Below, in pieces: positions 27,701 through 39,700 of a stretch of DNA of 64,000 nt. The DNA is from Acanthaster planci. Taxonomy: Eukaryota > Echinodermata > Asteroidea > Valvatida > Acanthasteridae. How positions within the stretch are numbered: position 1 is the stretch's first letter; every line of letters begins with the position of its first letter. The notes under the pieces are model-generated. The model was given only the letters and a program-made list of their open reading frames with translations, was not told the DNA's origin and searched no databases. Position numbers and translations under genes: made by a program. The DNA is taken from the NCBI RefSeq assembly GCF_001949145.1, contig NW_019091437.1, positions 793,287 through 857,286 on the forward strand. The letters run 5' to 3'.

Positions 27701-30700
27701 ATAAGTTTTCTAAAAGTGTTTTTGCACATTCTGAAAAAAAAACTCTCCCTATTGCTGATACAACAAATTAACCACACTGAAGAAAGAGGGGCATTGTAAA
27801 TCAAATGTGAAAATCAGTAAAATGCACCTAGAAAAAACAGCCCAAACACAGAGAGGGAAATCCATTCAGCTTCTTGCACTTTACATCTGACAGGTCAGTT
27901 TCTCATTGTAACATCAACACGATGACAAAGTCATAACTGCAATCTGTAAATCCCTTCCCGAACACTTGTCTGAATTTCAACAATAATAAATCACTGCTTT
28001 TATGATAATATTTAACACTTTCCCACAGGTAATGTACTTTGCTCAAGCATAAAACTCATCGCCTTGCCGACAATTTTGGTTATTCTTTAACCTGACAATA
28101 ATCACCACCTGTGAAGGTGATCCATCTACACAAATATCACTTGGCATTGTCACAATTCTTAACTGAAGATAAATGTAAGCCAAAGTAATGTATAAAACCA
28201 ATATTCACAAATTTATACTTGAATCAATAGCAAAATTTTGAAAGGTTCACTCTAGCACTCAGTACGTACTTTTGGGAAGGACTTTTCTTGACAAAACTTT
28301 CCAATCCACAGATGTGAAATATTAATGACCAAATCTACAGAAGACTTTAATTGGGCTGATGAATATTTCAATAAAATTGGTCACTGTCATGGCTGGGGGC
28401 AAGGCATTAACGCTGTATGTAAAAAAAACTTAACAAGGAAAAATGATCAAATCAGAGGAACATGCACGTGTACAATATCACTGGTGGATGGGGGGTGCCA
28501 TCCCCAAGCTTTTTCTTTAAATAATGACAGGTAATTTTTGGATATTTTCATTCATCTTTCTTCCCAAAACATGTGAAAGCCGCCCTAAATTTAGCCCACC
28601 CCTCAGATAGGAAATACATGTAAAAGGTAACATAAAGATTCCATTTTTTGGCCCCTCCAAACCTCCCCCCCCAAAAAAAAACCCCCAATTTTGGCTCCCT
28701 CAAAAATTTGGCTGTGGATTCATTCTTGCACATACCGTACAAGTATGCATGTAAACAAGTATAAATTATAATCTATCCAACATAAGGTGGTGTCCAGCTA
28801 TTTGCTTTGAAAAGCATTCCTGACTTTTGAATTGGCTCTGTAATTTTTTTCACTTCAAACCTTGAAAATGTGCCTTTTTATTTCAATCAAGTTTGTTTTC
28901 AGTTTTATTTTGCTTTATTAAAAGGTATTTTGGTGCCTTTTCAGGTTTTTATGTTAAGGCCAATTCCCATATCATGAACACGACTATGTCATCCAGGGGA
29001 GAAAACCTCCATGTAGTACTGATTTGAGAGAAAAACTGCCAAAATATTCTTTTACGTTGGTATCCTGAATATCCTTTCTTTTGGTTATTTATTGCTGTGT
29101 ATTGCACATGGTAATAAGTCAATGAGCAACTATTGCTTAGAAAAGTTTCAAAGAGCAAAACTGGGTTCGCACCTTTTAACAGAAATCATGAAGGGAATAG
29201 TGCTGAGTGATATCTTAGCAACACTGTCCTCAGTCATCAGGATAAGCATGAAAACCTCTTAATGTTTAAAAACATGGACTTTTCAAGGCATCAAGCGTTA
29301 AGTTGAAGAGAAAGTGCATCTTACAAAACTTCCCTCCATGAAACCTTTAACACTTCAGAAGTTAATGGTACTGAAAGACTTTAAACTGACTAAACAGCCA
29401 AGACTTTCCTACATATAGTTTTTTCTCTCCTCAACACAAACACCTTTACCCCTCCGGGCCCCCCCCCACGAAGTTGAAACTATTATCAATGTTAACAGCC
29501 TGACCAAATGCTTTTCATGGCTAGACAGACTGAGGTGGGATTTTCCCTAGAGTCTCCCACGCACAATAGTGGTGACTGTATAAAGTGCTTGCATTCTGAA
29601 CTCCACCTATGAACAAAGATGCAGCCTGTGTACAGGAACTTTAAAATTCAACTGGATCACTTTGTCTCAGTAACTGGCATTCATGTACTTCAGCATCACT
29701 AATGTTCTATGAATTAATACATCATAAGCAGGCTCTTTTCAAGGTTTTTTCCTTAATTTGTGGCCAGTCTTTATCTGGCTTGATTAAGCATGGGTTTCTT
29801 TCAAATTGTGATTTAGTATAAAAATCCTTTTTCATGGTCAACTTCAGAAAATGAAAAAATAACAGAGTTTTGAAAAAGCATGCCACCTTTGCAATTACAC
29901 CGGCTCCATATTCTCGGTTTTTTTTGTGCGTGGTTTTTTTTTTTGCTTTCTGATTTGAGCAATTCGATACTTCAGATGTGGGAAATAAAAGACATATAAA
30001 CACGACAGATAAAAACACTGGTGAGCTCTGCAAAAGAATATGCTTTAAGTTTTTTTCATGAAAGCCTCCTTTGAATGACAAATACTGTTATAATCAGGAT
30101 TCTGCATGATAAATGAAGAGGAATTTCAAATGTCCATAGTGTCATAGTTCAAACCAAACTTTACTGTCTTTCATTTCATTTTCTTTGGAATGACGTTTGA
30201 GGCTTTTATCCTTCTTGCTTTAATTTATAAGCATTCATTTGTGATTTTGCATTTTCGCTTCCATGTATAAGGCCAAATAAAAAAATTGTTGTGTTTCCTA
30301 TTACACTGAAAAATAAATTAGGGTGGTTGATTGGGTAAAAAATTTTATTTACTCTAAATCTTTATAGCCCAAAAAATTAGGGTCGGATGATGATCTGTAT
30401 TTTTTTTTGGGGGGGCGCATATATTTGTAGCACTAAGTCAGTGTCAGATTAATACTGTACATGCGCATGTCAATGTCACATACATCAGCACTGTGATTGC
30501 GTAGGAAAGCAGTTGGTTATTGAAACAGAAACACACAAGAGCCGTCCATCTCATGCAAAACCAAAATAATTCAAACAATACAATGTAGAGGACGATGTAC
30601 ACAAAATTAGGCTCGGGCAAGGCACCAGAAGTTTTTATATTTATTGATTTGTCAAATAAAAAGATATAGGTTCCCCATGATTTTCTAGGTTGGGTGGGGT

Positions 30701-33700
30701 AACCGGAAACACAGCTATTTTTTTGTTTGGCCTAAGTAAACCTTGAAATTTTGATAAATAAAACTGATAGCATATATATAAAGACCCAACACATTTTACA
30801 ATCAAGGTGCTTAAAATTCATTTGATATTGCGATCACCGATTTCCCTCGTGGTCATGGCCACACTGAATCAACAGTGACACAAAATTATTACTGAACACT
30901 TTCCCCTGATGCAATTCCTCTTTTCCCACACATACTATCAACGTAACACTACAGATTGAAAACCTATTCCGTTGAATCTGTTACACTTGTAGAGTCATCA
31001 TGGTTTGTACTTCATCACATCAACAAAAGCTCCCATAAATGTCATAGCACATCCGCAACCAAGCAACAAGTACACTTGTGTATGCAGCGTTGCCCGGTTG
31101 CTATGTACACACCTGTGGTGGTGTGCACACTAAACCTCTCAAGCTGGTAGGAGTTTTGATTGTCTTGCCAGCTCAGTGGCTCCACTGTATACAGGACTGT
31201 ACAATATCCCCCTGGCTCGCCCTTACAGAACCTGTGACTCTGACCCAAACTAATCCCTGTGTTATGTAAATTACACCATGGATGACAATAGGATCTGACA
31301 GTGGTACCACACAACACATAGCTAGGAAATGTGGGGATGTTATTTGCACGCAACGGGATACAATACTTAAAAGTACTGGCCCCTATGAGGAGTTTATGTC
31401 TCAGCCATCAATGGTTTTTTGGGGGGGAGGGGTTTGTATTGACAAATGTCCAGTTAGGGGTAAACTACAAAGTCACTGTTTGCTTTGAGCCACTGCGGCA
31501 ACAAACTTGATCCCTACACTGAGACTGAAGCTTTTTTGTCAAAGAACTCCAGTGGAGGTAGGATTTGCTCTGAGCGGTTCAATTCATCTCAAAGGTGATA
31601 ACAGAATAGAACCCACAACAAGAAAATCTCCATGGAAACAAGGCTCTGTGCCAAGCACATAGCCGGGGTTTAGTTTGCCTACTGCAAGTTGGAATTTTCC
31701 TTCTGTTGAAATCAAAAATGAAGTGATGAAATCAAGAGTAAGACAGCAGTTAATTTCAGAAAATTTGGGGGAAAACAGTATAAAAAGCAACACTTTTGTC
31801 ATTTGTTTTCCTAGTCCTCAATTTGCATTTATAATCAAATTACCATCCTGAGAATCTTCCTATCAGTGTCTTGATTTTGCTCTCATTAAACTAACAAGCC
31901 CCTTGCATACTCCACTGTTGCATCCACTAACAGTACTTCTGCTGCATGTCTGCAAGACTACGTCAGATAAATCTGTGAAGTTCTTGAGGAAACTCCACAA
32001 TTTTCAAGTCCAAACAATTGATGCTCCAATCAAAGTTTGGCCACATAAAACATTTTCCTACCGAAGAAATGATGAAAGCGGAAGCCTTTTTTTCCACATA
32101 TTTCAAAGAATCAAACATATCAAACAGATTTTTCCCATGATGCCTACATTCACGTTTGGCGGAGGTTACAGAAATATCACCCCCTTGGTTGGAGTAAGAT
32201 TTTAAATCAAAATGTACAATTACCAGAGTCCTGTTAAAGAGGGTAGTATTTTCATTCCGGATTTACATTTATTTATTATTTAGTATACTAGTAGCATCAT
32301 GGGATTATATTCAACACTTGGTGAATTATTCTTTTGTTTTGTACTAATGCTGAGCCTTAGTTTTACCAGGCACTAGTGTGTAAAAATACAACTGGGATGT
32401 AGACAGAGCAGACATTACAAACTGAACATTTGAAAAGGTTTCTGAAATTCAATAAATTTTCAGCATCAAACTTACATACTATGCTTGATTTATCAAGATT
32501 CTGTGGAAGGCAAGTGGGAGGTTAGGACTATTCATTTTTACATTCCTTTGAGAAAAATATTTGGGCATCTAATCACGAACATATGCATATCAAAGAGAGT
32601 TTTGCCAGAATTAATCCTGTAATTCACGAGGCAGAACAATAAACCGAAAAAAAAATTAGAAAACTTGATAACATTACCCCTGAATAAAAATAACCCTTCT
32701 CCCCAGATCAATTCAGCAAATGCTCATCATATTAATAATGGAGTTAAGTCAACATATTTCCTTTTTTCCCTGGTACCCCTCATGTCAGTCTATGCTTGAC
32801 CCCCGGTGACAAACCATCTGTTCAAAGATTCCCCTGATCAAGGGCTGCAGTAAAATAAAAACTGTTGACAAGCCTCCTTCAACACAACCACAACAGAAGC
32901 AGGCATTATTGCTCCTGCAGACGACCTGGCCATATACATGTACATGTATTGACTTCCAGACTGAAAGTACACAGCTAAATATTTACAATGCCTGGGGTGT
33001 AATATTTCAAGTGGCCCAAGGGCAGGAGACGTCAGAGGGCATTTTGTCAAAGAAAAAATCATCACTTGCACCCTTTAAAATATTCTTCAGTTGCTTGCTA
33101 AAGTTAGCTAGGGATACCCAATTTGGTACCCTCTGCGTCTACACCCACAATAAACATGTCTGCCATTCCCACAACCTTACACAATTATTTCCATGTCAGA
33201 CATGTCATGCAATTAGTCCGCAACCAAACTCTGCCGAGTATAAATCTCTGTTTGTACCCTAGCAACACTGTCCTGAGCCAGCGGTTTACACAAATGAATG
33301 CTCTTCAGCAAGTCTGGGTTTGGCCTCATTAATCATTGAATGCTATCTGCCCATGTTGCATGAAAGTATGGTATGTAGCCCAACCTTTGATAGCCGAGGA
33401 GATATCATGCGCATAAACATTTACTAGTAAATGCAGGGAAGCAGATGTATTTTCACGTGAGTGGCGGTCCACTGAACTCAGACACTACAAGCAAGAGATG
33501 CTGGAAGTTAAAGAACCATATGACAGAAACATTTCAGTAAAATCCTTGAAATTGCACCTCTGTGTTACAATTAACCTTTTTAAAAGATTTTTATCTTGGG
33601 GCCTTTTTTGGTTTTTGTGCTAATATGAATTTACATATTCATGACAAAGCTGTAACGTTACCTCAGTGTTGCATTGATTTGTGCACCACAGATCACCGGT

Positions 33701-36700
33701 AGTCAATGTTTTTATACTTTGTTATCAAGGATTTCCATTTCCTTTGGCCATTTATCATTGTATTTTTAAGTAGATGTACAGTATATATTGCAAGAAGCCA
33801 GCGAGTAACTTTTCCTCAGACACGTTTTCAAAGCAAATTTGGAGTTCAAAATTTGAACATGAAAATATACAAACTGAATGGTGTCCTCCTAATTTATACA
33901 TGTGTCACACTCACAGCGTCCTCACTTGTCAGGAAAAGATTGGTCAATTTTGAATGTCTAAACAAGTCAACTTAACAGTTCACTCATTTCAAATAGTTTT
34001 CATACCTTGCATGCAGAAGAGTTTAAACATGCACAAAAAGTGATTCCAAGAAAAATCATTGCATTGGCACTTTAACAACTATTCACTTTCTGTTTGAGAC
34101 GTTAATTCTATCTCTGCAAGTACTGGGAAGGAAGGGACATTACATGTAATATTACCATGTGAGACAAACACCACTTGACACAGAAAAACTAGCAATAGTT
34201 TCCCAAATCTCTGTAACGTACACCTGTTTCCACCCAACTTTGAAAAAAAGTCAAATTTTTACATGTTAGAAGTAGCAGAAAAGGAGCTTACTCAATTTCA
34301 CAAGAGTAAAGTTCTCCTTTTACATGTAAGCCCAGTAGTGGTGTCAGTGTATTAACCTCATTATGGGTCAATGAAGTTTACGTGTATTTGCTTTGCAAAT
34401 TTCTCTCTATTTTGTACTGAAATTTTGCGAACAAGGTGGTCAAAAACTGTTGTGGCAAACGTCCATCCCAATCACATTTAATTTAATGTTCTGCCTTGTT
34501 CACAGCTGCAGGGTTTGCAGTCAGATACCTCAGACGTTATTATTTGCAATATTGAAAAACCAATCCCTATGACACACGCCTGTAGATATCCGTTAATTGA
34601 TTAACCTTTTTGCATGAAAAAGTTCTGCTTTATTACTCTGCAGCTACTGTCAATTAGTACTAGTAGGTAACTTTGTGTGAACACTAACATCTGAAGATCT
34701 TTACTTTTGGCAAAACTTTACAGCCACTCTATGAAAATGCATATAGAGGTAAATGTTACCTCCATACATCATAAAACGTAGGCACTTTTCCTTCTTCCTC
34801 TCTTAAGTTTTTCATGTCCAGTAGAGTTCACATCCCATGAAGTGCATAAAACAAGGTGCAATCCATTGATGAAGGAGTACAATTTGTCACTTCACTCTTT
34901 GTCAACGACTACTGAGTGCGTTTTAATCTAAAAACTGTTCAGTAATTTGCTTTGACTTGGTCTTTGAAGTATTCCTTACAATACATAAAACATGAGATAA
35001 AAAATACTCGCAACTTTAAAAATGTTCAGTTTGAGGTTTTGGGACACTTGTTAAGGACAGAGAAATCATTTGTGCAAAAAAATGAATTCAGGATAGTGAT
35101 ATTTATGAAGAAAACACATCAATGAGAAGACAAAAAAAGGACAAGCCTTTCCTCAAAAAGTAAATTTTGTGAAATTTTTAGAAGGATAATTAAAATTTAA
35201 AAAAATTAAGGTCCTTCAAAACTTGGAACCTTTCCCCCAAACAACTGACTCAATACTCTACAAAACATTAAATCTGATCTAAGCCAACTGAGACCCTGTA
35301 TGTCATTTACAACGTACATTCCATTTATACATAAAGCACTTGAAGCTGTCAAGATTTCAAGGCAAGATCCAGGATACAAACTGATAATTGGCTTTGTCAA
35401 TAACACCCATGTACATTTATATACAACCCCTTTAACAATATCACCAACAGGTGTAGAATCAAAGTTCATGTGGAACACAAAATTGAAGGATATGGTGCAC
35501 ACAGACTGCAACTGTACTGATTCCAGGATAACCAATCAATCATTCATTCATTTGTGCACCGTTGGAGATCAAAATACTGTTAAAAGTGTTGACTTACCAG
35601 TAGGAGTAATCAAATGTGAACTGAAACAGACAGAAAAAAAAGGGAGAATTACCTCAGTAGGTTTAGAGAGATTTATTCCAATAGGCAATAAATCAGAAAC
35701 AAGTCCACTTCGTAACAAATTCTAGTAACTGACAAAATGATTTCATCTGCAGCGACGTAGTAAGGATTTGGGGGGGTTCACGATAAAGTGGGAGGGGCTG
35801 TCTGGATGTTGGACATACACATGTACATAACTGTGATCACATCAAGTGGAAGGTGGGGCAACTGACCCTCACGCCCCCCCTTAGCCACACTGCTGCTCAT
35901 CTGATAATTTGATAATGCAATATCCTTCTTAGTTAGATATATGTGTATTGATTTTTATTCAGGCTTAAAAATGTCACTTTTATTTCTGAAAAAATATCTA
36001 TGAATTTCCTGTTTAAAATCTTGCACAAAACTGCACATGATTTGACAAATTTGAAACAGCCGCCAAAGTTTCAGTGAAATACACATTTTGCTGCAAAACT
36101 ATACATGTACATGTGCACTTTTATAAGGTGCTGGCATCCTCTTTTCTCGTCAGCTACCAAAGATTATAGATTGGAAAAACATCTTCAGCATTTCATGCAA
36201 ATCTGCTAATTCCGAGCAGAAATTAAGCTGCGTTGTATTTCCCAGAGTGTGAAATGCTCAAGGGGAAAGGACCTGTTGGTTTGTGATTTGCATGAAACAT
36301 TGGAAATCAAAGGTACTCACTGTTTTGGGTTCTTCACCTGATGAAGCAAATTCCAAGTTGGCACAGGGGAAGAGTAGCAGGCAAAATAAGACAAGAAAAT
36401 GAAAATTACAAAACATTTCCATTAAATGTACTTTATTTCAACTTGGGATTCGTGTTCACGTTCAGATGTCATTCATCATTGGGACATAATGGTCTATAAT
36501 ACTGGTTTGCATATATTTTATTTTCATAATTTGCTAAATGAAGGCATTCTATTTTTCCAGCGATTCCATTAACACGTACATGTACATGTGATAATTTGTC
36601 AACTTCATCATAGAATGACACAATCAGGGGTGGGAATGGATGAAAAAGACATATTCCCGAAATGATTAACAAGAAGGTTTGATCGTGGCCTCACAGCTGT

Positions 36701-39700
36701 GTATGGTCAATATTTGCTTGACGGCACCCCTTAAAATACTCATTTCTTGAGTTCTGTACTCAGTTAACTCTTAAATTGATGCAAGAGAGCACAGTAATAA
36801 CGAGAATCGCTTGATTGAAAAGACCGGCCTCAAACATCAAAAAGGAATCTAATTACATTTTTCTATCCAGTTTTTCCTTTTATAACGGTTTGACAAATTA
36901 ACCAAAACACACACAGTTGATTAGTAAAGTGTCCTCCTAGTGTGAACAAACTCAGTTTGCCATGCTCAATTATTAACTTAAAGCACAGACAACAAAGTAA
37001 ATAATGTGTAGAGGTGAGATTATGTAACAATCGTGCCAAACCTCTACATCCTCTGTACATATCCCAATGAAAGCAGGACAATCCTGACTGACTGAATAAA
37101 CTCTAAGCAGCCAACAATATGGGGCAGGACCAATCAATACTATTCTAACTGTCAATAGGATGCATTTCACATACTGTGAGGTTCTGTCCCTTGTCTGACG
37201 AATATTATTGTATGTCGTGCTGTGTGATGTGTATTCATGTACATGTCCTCATGCTCAAGTGAATGCCATTGAGTTTGTATGCAAGCACAGGCTTGAATAG
37301 TCCAAGGAGATTGAGTGTGCCCTCATCTATCACACAGCAACAAAGTCTTGGAGTTCTGAAAAAATGGTGACGTGGTAGGAAGTGTCTAGGCCCATTATTA
37401 AGGGGGTACATAGTTCCCCCCCCCCCCCCGGCGGGCAGCTGGTCCATCCAGGTGCTAAAAACCATCATCATCAATATTACCACAAACGTCAAATTGCAAT
37501 GTACCCCCCCAACTGGTGCTGTGGCTCCCACCTGCTGTTTAACTTTGTAAACGACTGTGTGAATGTACTTGTCATTTTGAATAGTCAATAGTTTCAGCCG
37601 AAACTAATACGATGCCAAGAACGAGTGTAACAAGGAATGCTACAGTATGTATGTAAAATACTCTGTTGTGACTTGCTAACATGGATGCACTCCAGCAGCC
37701 GATTTCACAAAACTTTACGCAATGGCGTAACTCCACTTACGCCACATTTTATTGCCTAAGTTGTGCACCAAATTAAGATGGATTTCACGAAACTTACTCA
37801 TTGCGTAAGCCATCGACTTATGCAACAACTTATGAGGTAACTTTAATACGCAGTCATTTTTAGGTGGCGTAAGTAAGTGCAAATTGAAGCAAAAGGGAAC
37901 GGTTTGACTTGCTTATTGGGTCCAGTTAAGCCTTGCCATTGCTGAAATTATTAGGGATTGAACGAACAACTTTGTTCCAGAAGGTAATAATAAACTTGTT
38001 TGGCTGTGAGAAAACTGCCAAACTTTTTGCCCAGTTCTAGACGAAGAAACGACAAAAACATTTCAAAATGGCGGGCGGATGTGATTCAACGACTGTTTAA
38101 TGACTGCTGTTAGATTGGAAAAGAACAGCCATCGTAAAAGGCATTTTTGTCCTCATCCAAGAAATTTAATATTATTAAAATGTGGCGCATCTACGCAACT
38201 TTTTGAAAAATCGAACGTAATCATATTGCGCAGCTACGGCATAAATACGGCATGTGACACAAGGCTTACACATGGTTCAAAGTTATGCTGGGTTTTGTGA
38301 AATCGTCTGCTGAAGTTCAAGAGAGCGCACATTCAATAGTGGGGGAATAATTTTCAAAGTAGGGGGCCAGTGGTGCGACCATCAGCCATTAATACGCCCA
38401 TCCATGCAGTCCCACTCCATTAAAGGACCTGCAAAAAATGGGAGGGGGGAGGGGCATGCCCCTCCAGTCAAAAAGTGGGGGCCACTGGCTCCCCTACTTC
38501 CATCACCAGTGGGCCCAAGTGTGCTGCCACTGCAGAAGGGGCAGTGAAATTTTCATTTTTTTGAATTAAAACTGGGAAAATCCAATTTATTGGTAATAAA
38601 TCTGCATTCTAAAACCTTATTTCAGCAATGTTATGAAAAAACGGAAGGCAGGTCATCAATAGGCCCAACAACAAGAGCCAAGAAATCACTTTTGTTTCCA
38701 TTTACTGATCCATCCTATTTTTATGGCCTGACTACAACATTTACATATATGTATATCGACGGGTTCAAAAAAGAGGTTTACTTGCGTCATCACAAAAGGC
38801 TTAAATCTCAATATTTTCATGTCAAAACTATTTTTAGCATTAATAGCTGTTTGTGTTGGTTTTCGTACAATCAATTTTTCACAATTTTCCCCTAATGCCA
38901 TCCAGAAATTTTGGACATATGGCAAGTACATGCATAATCAAATACATGTATTTAACTATTTTATCAAATGAAAGATTAACTTTTTAAATACTGAATTATT
39001 CGAAATGACTCAGCCCTACTGCAATAAAAAATCCACTCAGAATTAGTGTATTTATACACATTGGAATTCAGTTTATTCTGACACTCAGCAAAAAAAGACT
39101 TTGCCGTCAGCCTCAAACCTCATCCCCACAAAGAATCTTACCATCAAGACTGTGCAATTTTGTAGTTGCTCCTTTCATTTCTACGACAAGTTTAGCCCCT
39201 CTGTCCTTTTCCCTGTAAAATAAAATAAACATCAACGTCAACATCTTTTATTTTTGAACCTTCTGCTTTTCAATTTCAAAGTTCATTTAGATTTCAAACA
39301 CATTTACATTAGTCTGGGATGGTGTTGGTGTTGGCAACAGAAGTATCCTTCAAAACCACGATCTATCCAAAACAAATTGTTGATATCTTTGAAAAAGCGA
39401 CACTTCTAGAAAAACATTCTTTTTGTGAAGTTCTCAGGATTCGTCAGCCAAAAACTAAAATAACGGTGAAGAACAATACTAAGAAATTTGAATATTAACC
39501 AAATGTTATTCCATACAAGCTGACAAAAATCATCAGAGAATGCAAGCTACGTTTACGTCATGTTGGGAATTCTTCACGAGTCAATAATACCATTAGTGAA
39601 GTATTTTTCGTGGTAGTTGTGTTTTGGTCACTCAAAAACAGTTTCATCAATTTTCAATAGAATAAAAGTTGTGTAGGTGTAAGTGTTCGGATCTACACCA

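Larger units (their letters stand above)
25611..35597 (-). other. kinesin intron 5 (9,987 bp)
   Basis: The largest intron, between the FTFDYSYW microexon and the SHDGF exon. It contains an inverted-repeat element (30269-30735), a pair of direct repeats (25885 and 26175), an (AC)n run near 27429 and several G or T homopolymers. I saw no conserved coding exon of either strand in it. A first intron-like size inside the motor domain could hold regulatory elements, but nothing visible proves this. Confidence 0.8.
36338..39141 (-). other. kinesin intron 3 (2,804 bp)
   Basis: Separates exon 3 from the 17-nt microexon. It holds the 620-bp inverted-repeat element at 37693-38312 and, just beside it, a G-rich inverted repeat with an 18-bp palindrome (38357-38499). 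Nothing coding was seen. Confidence 0.75.
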
